A stretch of DNA of 64,000 bases from Legionella sp. (GCA_002786165.1 PEQK01000015.1:1-64000); one strand, 5' to 3'. Counted from the first letter of the stretch, positions 44,644 to 54,445 are shown. A program made the numbers and translations. The notes: a model not told the origin generated them from the sequence alone.

Positions 44644-46773
44644 TCAGGATAGGCTATCCCTATTTCTAATCAGAAAACACTGATGAATTTTACTATTGCG
44701 CTTAAAATCCACATCAATGGTTTCTTTGGTGATATCTTGAACTATATAATCCTGCGCAATCATGGCGTCTAATTTAAATTGACGTAAATTAGTTGAAAAA
44801 TACAACACCCCTTTGGGGGTGAGCAACGACATACAAGCTCGGATCAATTGCTCATGATCTCGAGCAATATCTAAGGTTTGAGTCATACGCTTTGAATTAG
44901 AAAAACTAGGCGGATCCAAGTAAATCACGTCAAAATGATCGCGCGTGAGTCCCAACCATTCTAAACAATCATATTGGATAAATTGGTGCCTAGAAGGCGC
45001 TAGGCTATTCAAACGAAAATTCTCTTCAGCCCAAGTCAGATAAGTGCGTGACAAGTCAACATTGGTAGTTAAAGCACCCGCTAATGCCGCACGGACACTG
45101 GCTGTCCCCGTGTAACAAAAACAATTTAAAAACCGCAGTCCTGGCGTCAAATTGCCAAAACGTCGGCGTAACAAACGGTGATCTAAAAATAAACCCGTAT
45201 CCAAATAATCATGTAAATTCACGTAAAACAAGGCACTGTCTTCTTTTACGGTTAATAATTGCCGTTCTTCTGCTATTTTTTCGTATTGCTGCGTTCCTCG
45301 TTGGCGGGCCCGTTGTTTCACCACAATATGACTTGGTTTAAAGCCTAAAACATCTGGGACCACTTTCAAGACATCTTGGCGACGTTGTTCCGCTTTATCT
45401 TCAGGAATAGAGGCAGGAGGCGCATATTCTTGAAGCACAGCAAAGTCTTGATATACATCAATCGCATACGCATACTCGGGTAAATCCGCGTCATAGACAC
45501 GATAACAATCAAGCTGCTGACGGTGCGCCCAAGCATTCAAATGCTTATGATTTTTTTTCAGTCTATTAGCAAACATTTGCGCATTTTCGGACAATGGCTT
45601 AGCAGGCGCATCCATACGCAAGCGGTTGGTAGGATCCAACGTCATACAATACAATTGACATGCCAAAGGACCATTATAAAATTTATATTGTTTATGTGAT
45701 CGTAATCCTATGGCCCTGCCCAAACGAGGCTCAGAGGTTAATACCGCCGCGTCCCAATTTGCAAATGACCGATGCAAGACCTCGCCTAATGTTTGATAAA
45801 GCGGCATTAAGGTGTCTATATCGGACAAGCGCTCTCCATAGGGGGGATTAGACAACAATAACCCTTTGGCGCACGCCGCTTTTACATCACCTAAGATCAA
45901 AGATTGCACTTCAAAAGAGGTACAAGCAGACACATTGGCGCGAGCAGCATTGGCTTTTGCCATTGCAATCGCACGAGGATCCTGATCAGTACCGTGTAGG
46001 ATGACTTTAGCAGGCACATGTTGTTGCAGTGCAGTCATTCGACACTTTGCCCACAGTTGGGGATCATGCCCTAACCACGAGGGTAATAATTGATCTTGGC
46101 GCAACAAACCGGGCGCTATCTTTGCAGCCATCATTGCAGCTTCAATCACCAAAGTACCAGAACCACAAAAAGGATCATGAAAACCATAGTCTTCGGTACA
46201 AGATAGTGGCCAGGGCGTTCGCATCAGCATGGCAGCAGCCACGGTTTCTTTTATGGGCGCATGTCCAGCTTCTAATCGATATCCTCGTTGATGCAAACTA
46301 TATCCAACCAAATCCAAATACACGGTTACCGTATCTTTGCGGACATAAGCACGTATTCTAATTTGTGCATGCTCACGATCAATGGTGGGACGTGGTAAGC
46401 CTTGATCGCGGCAATAATCAACCATACCATCTTTTATAATCTGCGCCCCAAACATAGAATTACGAATGTTAGGAGAATCGCCCTGAAAATGAATAGCGAG
46501 CGTCGCATCAGTTTGAAACACATCGTTCCATGCAAACTGTCGACATGCCGCCAGTACATCTTGCGGCTCAGCAGGCACCCCTTCAAATAAAACCAATAAG
46601 ACCCGATTTGCAATTCTAGACCATAAGCAAATCTGATAAATCATTTCAAGGCTGGCTATACCCGCTACCCCTTGAGGACTAATGCGCGTTGCGGCAAATC
46701 CTAACTGTTTTAATTCTTCTTCTAGAAGATATTCCAGCCCTTTTGGGCAGGTGACTAGAATAGCATGTGTCAT
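44644..46773 (-). CDS. rlmL: 23S rRNA methyltransferase RlmKL (m2G2445 and m7G2069)
   Basis: A fused methyltransferase of 709 residues. The N-terminal THUMP domain (about 45-160) is followed by the RlmL domain with DPFCGSGTLVIEAA (SAM loop) and LLSNPPYGERL (NPPY catalytic motif). The C-terminal RlmK domain starts near residue 400 and has RFLNCFCYTGTASVRAALAG and VIYLDPPSFSNSKRM (DPPSF). It modifies two guanines of 23S rRNA in helix 74. The start overlaps the darP stop by 4 bases, so the two may be coupled. A terminator hairpin ends the transcript. Confidence 0.96.
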   Translation of the reverse strand: MTHAILVTCPKGLEYLLEEELKQLGFAATRISPQGVAGIASLEMIYQICLWSRIANRVLLVLFEGVPAEPQDVLAACRQFAWNDVFQTDATLAIHFQGDSPNIRNSMFGAQIIKDGMVDYCRDQGLPRPTIDREHAQIRIRAYVRKDTVTVYLDLVGYSLHQRGYRLEAGHAPIKETVAAAMLMRTPWPLSCTEDYGFHDPFCGSGTLVIEAAMMAAKIAPGLLRQDQLLPSWLGHDPQLWAKCRMTALQQHVPAKVILHGTDQDPRAIAMAKANAARANVSACTSFEVQSLILGDVKAACAKGLLLSNPPYGERLSDIDTLMPLYQTLGEVLHRSFANWDAAVLTSEPRLGRAIGLRSHKQYKFYNGPLACQLYCMTLDPTNRLRMDAPAKPLSENAQMFANRLKKNHKHLNAWAHRQQLDCYRVYDADLPEYAYAIDVYQDFAVLQEYAPPASIPEDKAEQRRQDVLKVVPDVLGFKPSHIVVKQRARQRGTQQYEKIAEERQLLTVKEDSALFYVNLHDYLDTGLFLDHRLLRRRFGNLTPGLRFLNCFCYTGTASVRAALAGALTTNVDLSRTYLTWAEENFRLNSLAPSRHQFIQYDCLEWLGLTRDHFDVIYLDPPSFSNSKRMTQTLDIARDHEQLIRACMSLLTPKGVLYFSTNLRQFKLDAMIAQDYIVQDITKETIDVDFKRNSKIHQCFLIRNRDSLS

Positions 46774-47246
46774 ATATAGGACCTAAGATAGCGAAAGAGT
46801 GCTTTTGTCGCTGTTTTTTGTTGTAGGGGGTTGGTGCTTGTGCGAGCTTTGCTGATCAATTGGCGTAATTGTTGAATATCTTCTGGGCGAAACATATCAA
46901 TAAACTCACTGAGTGCAGTCGTACCTTCTTGAAGTAATCTCTCACGCCATAATTCTGTCGCATGAAATTCTGCCGTTTGTGCTTTATCAGAAGCTTGCAT
47001 GTCTTCAAAAGCGGCTGTGATCGCCGGGTGATCCGCTGAGCGCATCAATTTACCGATCAATTGAGACTGGCGACGAGCAGCGCCGTGACTTTTTATCGAT
47101 TTGGCATCACGAATGGCGCGATATAAATTATCCGTTAACGGCAAACTTTCTAAATCTTCAAGGGGTAAAGCAATTAATTGATTGCCCAGATTTTGCAAAG
47201 CATCTGCATCACGTTTTTTTTGTGATTTTGATTTGGTATCATCCAC
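46770..47246 (-). CDS. darP: ribosome biogenesis factor DarP (YjgA family)
   Basis: A highly charged helical protein of 158 residues (DUF615). Conserved segments are LQNLGNQLIALP, LYRAIRDAKSIKSHGAARRQ and QLIGKLMR, then FRPEDIQQLRQLI near the end. In E. coli the protein binds late 50S subunits and helps assembly of the peptidyl transferase region. The stop overlaps the rlmL start as ATGA. Pairing two 50S-maturation genes makes functional sense. Confidence 0.9.
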   Translation of the reverse strand: MDDTKSKSQKKRDADALQNLGNQLIALPLEDLESLPLTDNLYRAIRDAKSIKSHGAARRQSQLIGKLMRSADHPAITAAFEDMQASDKAQTAEFHATELWRERLLQEGTTALSEFIDMFRPEDIQQLRQLISKARTSTNPLQQKTATKALFRYLRSYI

Positions 47247-47249
47247 CTA

Positions 47250-48146
47250 TTAAGCCTCAACAATAGCAGGAACACGCTTAAAGCGTGTTTGCAAATAAGT
47301 ACGAGAGATTGCAATCAGATTAAAACATAAAATGACAATCAGTAATCCATGCAACCAAGATACGGTCAAATAGTTGAACACAGGCAACGTGATAGCAACA
47401 CCAATGCAGCCTCCCACGCTCAAAATCAAAACTCGTTTCAAAGGCATATGTGCATCACCCCGCAAAAACATAAAAGTCGTGAGCGGTTGCTGCATAGCAC
47501 CTGCTGTCATCATAATAGGGAAGGCTACCAAAGGAGAAACAGACAGAAGAAATAACACGGCTTGTACCATTGCAAACAAGCCAATACCCACCGACGTTAA
47601 TGCACCACATAACATAACACCGAAAAATCCTAAAAGTAATTTCCATGAATACAAGGCCGTGGCCGTTCCACCTACAGGCAATAGACCCAGTTGATTGCTA
47701 ATCAATAAACAGATGATAAAACTAAAACAAGAAATCATGGCCAAACGAATGGCTTGTTTGCCCATACGTGAGACAATTCCCCCTCCTAATAAACCACCAA
47801 TACAGGTTCCTAATACCAAAACAACCAATGTGGTTAGATCAACTTCGACATATTGCATAAAAAACAATGACTCAATAGCACCTGGGATCAATTGTGCCCC
47901 ATTATTCATGGCCGGTAATTCTTCATCTGAAAAAGTACCAAATATTTTAGCCAAGGCAATATTAACGGCAAAACTACCCATGCCCAAAGTATCCGAAATA
48001 AAAGCCAATATACCCGAGCCTAATAAGCGAATGGTATCTTTGCGAGAAACGCGTACGGTAGGTTGCTGGCGCAGTTTATACACCATATACCCGCTGACAG
48101 ATAACGTGAGAAATAAAATACCGAAAATAATTGTGTAAATCACCAT
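47250..48146 (-). CDS. TSUP (TauE/SafE) family permease
   Basis: An inner-membrane protein of 298 residues with about eight membrane segments in two halves. Each half starts with a glycine-rich block: GILAFISDTLGMGSF near residue 50 and LCGALTSVGIGLFAM near 180. GTCIGGLLGGGIVSRM is a further glycine-rich helix. TSUP proteins move sulfur-containing or organic anions; the substrate here is not evident. It ends 3 bases before darP starts and may be cotranscribed with darP and rlmL. Confidence 0.85.
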   Translation of the reverse strand: MVIYTIIFGILFLTLSVSGYMVYKLRQQPTVRVSRKDTIRLLGSGILAFISDTLGMGSFAVNIALAKIFGTFSDEELPAMNNGAQLIPGAIESLFFMQYVEVDLTTLVVLVLGTCIGGLLGGGIVSRMGKQAIRLAMISCFSFIICLLISNQLGLLPVGGTATALYSWKLLLGFFGVMLCGALTSVGIGLFAMVQAVLFLLSVSPLVAFPIMMTAGAMQQPLTTFMFLRGDAHMPLKRVLILSVGGCIGVAITLPVFNYLTVSWLHGLLIVILCFNLIAISRTYLQTRFKRVPAIVEA

Positions 48147-48247
48147 AAAAACGACCTCAAGCTGTAAAGAACTTGGATATAAAAGTCCAACATTATATCA
48201 TTATAAATAAAATATAACCAATTTTTAAACTATGCTTTTTCTACGCA

Positions 48248-48484
48248 CCGTGACTTGTCCGCAGTATCTATACAATCCTACACAGGACTCAAACAGATAC
48301 CGCGGACAAGCCGCGGTAAGTAGGGGTAATCACCGCCATCGTCCCTATGCACCATGACTTGTCCAAAGTATCTATTCCTACACAGGACTCAAACAGATAC
48401 CGCGGACAAGCCGCGGTACGTAGAGGTAATCACCGCCATCGTCCCTACGTACCGCGGCTTGTCCGCGGTATCTATACAATCTTA
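48248..48484. repeat. tandem array of a roughly 100-bp palindrome-containing repeat (2.3 copies)
   Basis: Copies begin at 48248, 48352 and 48452 (periods 104 and 100; the second lacks 4 bases). Each holds CTTGTCCGC, TATCTATACAATCCTACACA, GGACTCAAACAGATACC, and a perfect hairpin ACCGCGG-ACAAG-CCGCGGT, followed by GTAATCACCGCCATCGTCCC. The third copy is cut after about 30 bases. The repeats lie in the 355-base gap between coxC (ends 48502) and the TSUP gene. Short frames here (translations with PRLVRGI) are repeat artefacts. Within the region 48147-48247 nothing else is seen. Confidence 0.85.
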
Positions 48485-48501
48485 TTTGGGACAGGCAATA
48501 T

Positions 48502-49371
48502 TTACAGCCAATACACAAAGATGAATAAGAACAACCAAACCACGTCGACAAAATGCCAATACCAAGCAACAGCTTCAAAAGCAAAATGACGTTCAGGAGT
48601 AAAATGACCATATAAAGACCGTACCAAAATCACGATCAACATAATGGTTCCAATGGTCACATGTAATCCGTGAAACCCGGTCAACATAAAAAAGGTAGTC
48701 CCATAAATCCCAGAATCCAAAGTCAAACTGAGGTCATGGTAGGCTTCTGAATATTCATAGGCTTGCAAGCCTAAAAACAAAATACCTAACAGAATAGTGC
48801 AAGCCAATCCTATTTCCAATTGACGACGCTTTTTATATTTTAACGCCCAATGCGCCCAAGTGATGGTGACGCCAGACGTCAGCAAAATAAGGGTATTAAT
48901 GGCCGCTAAACCCCATGCACCCATCGCTTCATGCGCACCAGCAAATTCTTGATTATTGGGATTAATCAGCAAAGGCCAAGCGGCTTTAAATTCTGGCCAT
49001 AACGTTTCGTGCGTAATGGGATGTGCCAATCCGCCAAGCTCTGGAATAATAAAATATCGAGCCATAAACAATGCACCAAAAAATCCACCAAAAAAACAAA
49101 TTTCAGAAAAAATAAACCAAGACATGCCCCAGCGAAACGATCTGTCCACTTGTAAGTTGTAATGACCTTTTTGACTTTCATAAATAACTTGGCCAAACCA
49201 ACCAAAAAACATACCAATCAACACACAAAACCCTAATGTAAACACATAAGGCCCATACCAATTGTCGTGCAGCCATAATCCAGCGCCAACCAAGGTCGTG
49301 GTCAAACCAATCGAGCCAACCAAAGGCCAGTGGCTGGGTTGAGGGACATAATATTGATCAGGTGTATTCAT
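48502..49371 (-). CDS. coxC: cytochrome c oxidase subunit III
   Basis: A protein of 289 residues with seven membrane segments. It has the HWPL start region, the FGWFGQVIYESQKG loop, RWGMSWFIFSEICFFGGFFG (the conserved Glu of subunit III), and a final AFEAVAWYWHFVDVVWLFLF. It stabilises the proton-pumping core. Two adjacent ATGs exist; the one at 49371 has AGGAG at better spacing. It is the last gene of the oxidase operon. Confidence 0.95.
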   Translation of the reverse strand: MNTPDQYYVPQPSHWPLVGSIGLTTTLVGAGLWLHDNWYGPYVFTLGFCVLIGMFFGWFGQVIYESQKGHYNLQVDRSFRWGMSWFIFSEICFFGGFFGALFMARYFIIPELGGLAHPITHETLWPEFKAAWPLLINPNNQEFAGAHEAMGAWGLAAINTLILLTSGVTITWAHWALKYKKRRQLEIGLACTILLGILFLGLQAYEYSEAYHDLSLTLDSGIYGTTFFMLTGFHGLHVTIGTIMLIVILVRSLYGHFTPERHFAFEAVAWYWHFVDVVWLFLFIFVYWL

Positions 49372-49380
49372 CATTTTCTC

Positions 49381-49917
49381 CTAATTTTGAACCCTATCGG
49401 TCACATCAAATAATGCATATGCCAAAGTAATAGTTTTTACCGATTCTGGTAAATCTGGGTCCAAATGAAACAACAAAGGCATGTCCATCGCTTCATGCCC
49501 ATTTAACGTTTGCTGAGTAAAACAAAAGCATTCAGTCTTTTTGATATATTTCGCTGCTATTCCAGGTGTCACACTTGGTATCGCCTGAACCGTCATACGA
49601 TGATTGGTTTTGTTTTCAGCATAAAAAGCCAACCGAGCAATTTTTCCGGGGTGAATTTTAATCTCGGTTGTCTTCGGATAAAACGCCCAAGGCACACCAC
49701 CGGTATTCGTCGCCACAAATTGTACCCGCACCTCGCGCTCGCTTTGAATAAGAGGCTTAGACGCATCATACCCCTTGGTATCTAATACGACCTTACCATT
49801 AATACTTAAAGCCTTACACAAACTGTTATAAATAGGCACCAATGCAAACCCAAAGGCAAACATTAGGATACCCATCACCACCAATACTCCAACCCACTTT
49901 GTATGTTGCCGTCGCAT
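49381..49917 (-). CDS. ctaG: cytochrome c oxidase assembly protein CtaG/Cox11
   Basis: A protein of 178 residues with one N-terminal membrane anchor (about 11-32) and a periplasmic immunoglobulin-like domain. The copper site ECFCFTQQTL (CFCF motif) is near residue 131, and NTGGVPWAFYPKT is conserved. It inserts copper into the CuB centre of subunit I. It sits between ctaD and coxC, the usual place. Confidence 0.95.
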   Translation of the reverse strand: MRRQHTKWVGVLVVMGILMFAFGFALVPIYNSLCKALSINGKVVLDTKGYDASKPLIQSEREVRVQFVATNTGGVPWAFYPKTTEIKIHPGKIARLAFYAENKTNHRMTVQAIPSVTPGIAAKYIKKTECFCFTQQTLNGHEAMDMPLLFHLDPDLPESVKTITLAYALFDVTDRVQN

Positions 49918-49923
49918 GGGAAA

Positions 49924-51528
49924 CTATTTGACCTCAGGAGGTACTGTAAAACTGTGATAAGGCGGTGGAGAGGGCAATGTCCACTCTAAGCCGTGCGCCC
50001 CTTCCCAGACTTGCGCATCTGTTTTTTTGCCATGTTTGACGGTACGGATCACATTGATCAAAAATAATAGTTGTGACACACCAAACACAAAGGCACCAAT
50101 CGACACCACCATGTTAAAATTTGCAAATTGTAACGCATAATCAGGCACACGGCGGGGCATACCAGCCAACCCTAAGAAATGCATGGGAAAAAAGGTCACG
50201 TTCACAGAAATCACCGACAACCAAAAATGCCATTTCCCCATAGTTTCATTGTACATGTGGCCAGTCCATTTCGGTAACCAATAATAAATGGCGCCGAATA
50301 AGGCAAAGATAACCCCAGGTACCAGCACATAATGAAAGTGTCCTACCACAAAATAAGTATCCTGGTATTGAAAATCAGCAGGAACCAAAGACAGCATAAT
50401 GCCAGTGAATCCCCCAAACGTGAATAGAAACAAAAACCCTAAGGCGAACAACATCGGTGTTTCAAACGTCATAGACCCTTTGTACATCGTAGCGGTCCAA
50501 TTGAATACTTTGATACCTGTGGGAACTGCTACCAGCATGGTGGTATACATAAAAAATAATTCCGCAGTCAACGGTACACCGGTGGTAAACATGTGATGCA
50601 CCCAAACCACAAAAGACACCACTGCGATCCCCGCCAATGCATACACCATTGAGGCATAACCGAATAATTTTTTTCGACTAAACGTCGGGATAATTTCCGA
50701 AATCACTCCAAAAGCAGGCAATACCAAAACATACACTTCAGGATGGCCAAAAAACCAGAAAATATGTTGAAATAAAACAGGGTCACCACCACCGCTTGCT
50801 TCAAAAAAGCTGGTTCCAAAATGGCGATCGGCCAACATCATGGTCACAGCCCCAGCTAACACAGGCATGATAGCAATCAGCAGAAACGCCGTGATCAGCC
50901 ACGACCAAACAAACAAAGGTAATTTCATCATAGTCATGCCAGGGGCGCGCATGTTCATGATGGTTGAAATAATATTAATCGAGCCCATGATAGACGACAG
51001 TCCCATCATATGGATGGAAAAAATCATAAAATCAGTACTGGGTGGCGCAAATTTGGTCGACAAAGGCGCATAAAAGGTCCAACCAAAGTTAGGCCCACCG
51101 CCCTGTTGAAATAAGGTAGAACCCAGTAACAGGAAGGCAAAGGGCAACAACCAAAAACTCCAATTGTTCAATCGGGGCAAAGCCATGTCTGGCGCACCAA
51201 TCATCAAAGGAATTTGCCAGTTGGCTATTCCAGTAAATGCCGGCATCACCACACCAAATAGCATGATTAAACCATGCAGAGTCGTCATTTGATTGTAAAA
51301 ATTAGGATCAATAAAACGCTGTCCGGGCTGATATAGTTCAATCCGCATCACCAATGCCATGCTACCGGCAATAAAGAAGCTCGCCAAGGCCAGCCACAAA
51401 TAGAGCGTCCCAATGTCTTTATGATTGGTCGTAAATACCCAGCGCTTTATAAAGCCAATCAGGCCTTTGCCTTGTTGAGGACCATGATCATGATGATCAG
51501 TACCATGCGTTATCGCTGCATCACTCAT
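49924..51528 (-). CDS. ctaD: cytochrome c oxidase subunit I
   Basis: The catalytic haem-copper subunit, 534 residues, twelve membrane segments. CuB and haem ligands are present: the early MTTLHGLIMLFG His, WFFGHPEVYVLVLPAFG (His-Glu-Tyr cross-link motif), VWVHHMFTTG (His-His), and VGHFHYVLVPG. The K- and D-channel residues look normal (for example the Asp of NWQIPLMIGAPDMALPRLNN). The start overlaps the coxB stop as ATGA. Confidence 0.97.
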   Translation of the reverse strand: MSDAAITHGTDHHDHGPQQGKGLIGFIKRWVFTTNHKDIGTLYLWLALASFFIAGSMALVMRIELYQPGQRFIDPNFYNQMTTLHGLIMLFGVVMPAFTGIANWQIPLMIGAPDMALPRLNNWSFWLLPFAFLLLGSTLFQQGGGPNFGWTFYAPLSTKFAPPSTDFMIFSIHMMGLSSIMGSINIISTIMNMRAPGMTMMKLPLFVWSWLITAFLLIAIMPVLAGAVTMMLADRHFGTSFFEASGGGDPVLFQHIFWFFGHPEVYVLVLPAFGVISEIIPTFSRKKLFGYASMVYALAGIAVVSFVVWVHHMFTTGVPLTAELFFMYTTMLVAVPTGIKVFNWTATMYKGSMTFETPMLFALGFLFLFTFGGFTGIMLSLVPADFQYQDTYFVVGHFHYVLVPGVIFALFGAIYYWLPKWTGHMYNETMGKWHFWLSVISVNVTFFPMHFLGLAGMPRRVPDYALQFANFNMVVSIGAFVFGVSQLLFLINVIRTVKHGKKTDAQVWEGAHGLEWTLPSPPPYHSFTVPPEVK

Positions 51529-52721
51529 TGCAAACCTCCAGATCGAGCTTTTTGAACCATTTTAGGTGTCGTATTTTGACTATGCCGTACAGCCCACACA
51601 TCTTTCGGCTGTATCACATCGTTGGTATTGTTTTTCCAAGCATTACGCTCATAGGTGGTGATGGCTGCAACCTCTTCATCTGTCAATTGATCTGCATATG
51701 CTTGCATAGCAGAACCAGATACACCGTTTAAAATAATATCGATGTGACGTGAAATCGGATACCCCACTGCAACCGAACTACCTTTCAATGCTGGATAAAC
51801 CGGTGGCATACCTAAACCAGAAGACAAATGGCAAGCGGTGCAGAATTGCTCATAAGAATGCTTGCCGAGTTTCATCAACTCTTCTCGTGACATATCAGGC
51901 TGGGGTTGCGCTTGGCGTTCCGCTGCTAATTTTTGTTGGGATTGTTGCTCCTTGACCCAAACATCAAATTCCTCTTGGGGAACAGCTTTCACCACAATTG
52001 GCATGAACCCATGATAGATACCACATAACTCAGTACATTGCCCACGGTACACCCCAGGCTTTTGAATATTCGTCCAAGCTTCATGCATAAACCCTGGAAT
52101 AGCATCGCGCTTCACACCCAATTCTGGAACCCACCAGGAATGAATCACATCATTTGACGTCACCAAAAAGCGTATTTTTTTATGAATAGGGACCACCAAG
52201 GGGCGATCCACGTCCAGCAAATACCATTCAGACTTGGGGGTGCGATTATGAATTTCTGCATAAGGCGTCGATAAATTACTATAAAAATGAATATCTTGCT
52301 CTAAATATTGATATTGCCATTTCCATTGATATCCCACCACTTTGATGGTCAAGGCTGAATCATCCGTATTATCCATACGAATCAATACTTTGGTTGCCGG
52401 AATGGCCAATCCAATTAAAATGATAAACGGTATAACCGTCCAAAAAATTTCCAACCAAAGATGTTCATGAAATTCCGCTGCAGCATGACCACGTGATTTA
52501 CGATGATACATCAAAGCGTAAATCATCACGCCAAATACAACAATCCCGATGCCCCCACACACAAGCATCGCAATCATATGCAAGTGATACATATCATGAC
52601 TAAGGGGCGTCACACCTTGATACATATTCATTTGCCAAAAATCCGCACTCGCAGCCACAGGGGCAATGAACAAGGCAGCAAGGCATCCTAAAAATTGATA
52701 TAGAGTTACTCGGTTACGCAT
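51525..52721 (-). CDS. coxB: cytochrome c oxidase subunit II with fused cytochrome c domain (caa3-type)
   Basis: About 398 residues. A signal peptide (cleavage near ASA, about residue 26 of the 52721 product) precedes two membrane segments and a CuA domain with SWWVPELGVKRDAIPG and the copper ligands RGQCTELCGIYHGFMPI. A C-terminal class I cytochrome c has CTACH and a later methionine-ligand region around AMQAYAD. This makes it a caa3-type subunit II, in which electrons can pass through the tethered haem c. ATG at 52721 has GGGGA 5 bases upstream; an ATG at 52733 is the alternative. It overlaps the upstream cytochrome gene and ctaD. Confidence 0.94.
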   Translation of the reverse strand: MRNRVTLYQFLGCLAALFIAPVAASADFWQMNMYQGVTPLSHDMYHLHMIAMLVCGGIGIVVFGVMIYALMYHRKSRGHAAAEFHEHLWLEIFWTVIPFIILIGLAIPATKVLIRMDNTDDSALTIKVVGYQWKWQYQYLEQDIHFYSNLSTPYAEIHNRTPKSEWYLLDVDRPLVVPIHKKIRFLVTSNDVIHSWWVPELGVKRDAIPGFMHEAWTNIQKPGVYRGQCTELCGIYHGFMPIVVKAVPQEEFDVWVKEQQSQQKLAAERQAQPQPDMSREELMKLGKHSYEQFCTACHLSSGLGMPPVYPALKGSSVAVGYPISRHIDIILNGVSGSAMQAYADQLTDEEVAAITTYERNAWKNNTNDVIQPKDVWAVRHSQNTTPKMVQKARSGGLQ

Positions 52722-54018
52722 CCTTATCCCCATCTGCAGCCAAATTTATACGTTGTGATCGCGTCAATGAATGATCGAGAATATAATCGACCGCGGCTTT
52801 TATATCATTGTCTGAACAAGTCACGCAAGCGCCCTTGATCGGCATGCTATTGTATCCCTTGATGGCATGTTGATAAAGGCCATTCAAACCCGAGAGTTTA
52901 TACCGCTGATACCAGTTTGAAGCATTGCCAATCACGGGTGCGCTCATTTCACCACGTTGATGACAGATGGTACAAACACGCACGTACACTTGTTTGCCAC
53001 GCCGTAGAGTAGGTGGTTTTTCGGAGGGCTCTAAAGCATATTCATCCTCACTGACCACGGTTTTTAAATAATTCGCTATCGCCAATTGATCCTCCCGTGT
53101 CAAATACCGCAAACTGTCATGATTGACTTCGGCCATAGGACCAGCAACCGGTCCTGCATCATTCAATAATTGGTTTTTAACAAACACATCAGCGATTTCT
53201 TCTTCGCTGATGCCAGCCAATCCGGCTTTGTTAATGCTTGGCGCCCAGTATCCGTCAATAAATCCACCACTCAGGTAATAACGATTTTTTGGAGAACCCA
53301 ACGGATTCAAAGGGGTATGACACATGCTGCAATGGCCAAGACCATCGACCAAATATTTACCACGATTCCATTTCGCACTTTGTTTGGGATCGTTTTTATA
53401 GGGCTCGTTAGGATAGAAAAACAAAAGTTTCCAACCCCACAACGACAAACGTGCTCCAGGAAGATTAAAAGGGACAGGCAGCGATTTATTAGACAAACGT
53501 GCCGGGGGAATATGCTTAAAATAAGCATACAAAGCACGCGCATCTTCTTCCGTCACGTTCGCAAAATACACAAAAGGATAGACAGGAAAATAATTTTCTC
53601 CATGCGGGCCCAAGCCTTCTCTCACAGCTCGCACAAAATCTGCTTCTGACCAACGACCAATACCTGTTTCATTATCAGGGGTGATATTTGGGCTATAAAA
53701 TGTTCCAAACGGCGTTGCAATGGGTAATCCACCCGCATACGCTGGTGTGTTGGCTTTCACATTGGTATGACAAGCAATACAGTCACCCACTTTGGATAAA
53801 TATTCCCCATGCTGGATTAAGGCTTGCTCTGCTTCATCGGCGCCGGGGCTGGTTTTTGGATAAGCCGCATAGTATCCATCCACAATACCCAAGGCAGTCG
53901 CTGTCCCAGGAGGCGTAGCGGGTGGTTGGGTTTCATCGGCATAGGAAAGCGTCGTCAAACAGAGCGCCATCGTCATGAACCAGTACACACCTGGTCTAAT
54001 TGCTGCAAAAAAATCCAA
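52714..54018 (-). CDS. triheme cytochrome c
   Basis: An exported protein of 434 residues with a signal peptide ending near residue 27. Three haem-binding motifs are present: CIACH at 80-84, CSMCH at 230-234 and CTICH at 349-353. Spacing and blocks such as FGTFYSPNITPD and GLGHCSMCHTPLNPLG resemble the cytochrome subunit of membrane alcohol/gluconate dehydrogenases. No dehydrogenase genes are next to it; instead it is the first gene of the oxidase operon, so it probably feeds electrons to the caa3-type oxidase. A CVTCSD near the end lacks the His and is not a haem site. Confidence 0.9.
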   Translation of the reverse strand: MDFFAAIRPGVYWFMTMALCLTTLSYADETQPPATPPGTATALGIVDGYYAAYPKTSPGADEAEQALIQHGEYLSKVGDCIACHTNVKANTPAYAGGLPIATPFGTFYSPNITPDNETGIGRWSEADFVRAVREGLGPHGENYFPVYPFVYFANVTEEDARALYAYFKHIPPARLSNKSLPVPFNLPGARLSLWGWKLLFFYPNEPYKNDPKQSAKWNRGKYLVDGLGHCSMCHTPLNPLGSPKNRYYLSGGFIDGYWAPSINKAGLAGISEEEIADVFVKNQLLNDAGPVAGPMAEVNHDSLRYLTREDQLAIANYLKTVVSEDEYALEPSEKPPTLRRGKQVYVRVCTICHQRGEMSAPVIGNASNWYQRYKLSGLNGLYQHAIKGYNSMPIKGACVTCSDNDIKAAVDYILDHSLTRSQRINLAADGDKDA

Positions 54019-54155
54019 AATTTCTCCTTCAAAGAGAATAAAACCGCCATTTTATACTGGCGAACGCGTATCTTGCAATCATTCCACCTCATGTTATCAT
54101 TTATAATCAAAAATCAACGTCGCTTGCAGGCTTATTTTTTATGGAAACAAAGAAG

Positions 54156-54262
54156 TAGTATTGATGTAGCAAAGCGTAATCAAGGGGGCGTATTTGTAAA
54201 ACACCTTGATGTCGCATTTGAGTCGCATCCTCCCTTGATTACGCTGCGCTGCATCAAGGCTA
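54156..54262. repeat. REP-like palindromic repeat pair (BIME-like), copy 3
   Basis: Unit one ATTGATGTAGC...GTAATCAAGGGGG and inverted unit two CCCTTGATTACGCTGCGCTG...CATCAAGGCT are separated by about 42 bases. A third CCTTGATGTCGC half-unit sits between them. The rest of the 54019-54445 gap holds no gene; the divergent promoters of the cytochrome operon and of the armadillo gene must lie there. Confidence 0.82.
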
Positions 54263-54445
54263 CCACCTCAAATTTAGTGCTCTAAAAACATGAGAGCACT
54301 TTTTGGTGGGAAATTTAGATATTTGTATATTTTCTTACAATCACCTCTTTCTTGACCTTACATGTCAATACGATAAAATGTGCAAATAAAAATCATATGG
54401 AATTTTTAATATCAAAATGTTTATCATTACAAACGGAGCATCCTG

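Noticed and set aside
48248-48484. CRISPR array
   Set aside because: Repeats are about 100 bp with almost no unique spacers, only 2.3 copies, and no cas genes are near.
48347-48611. Frames through the tandem repeats with PRLVRGI-type translations
   Set aside because: These are read-throughs of palindromic repeats into the coxC end, not genes.
52714-54018. A fourth haem site at CVTCSD near the C-terminus
   Set aside because: The axial His is missing (CxxCS), so it is not a c-type haem motif.
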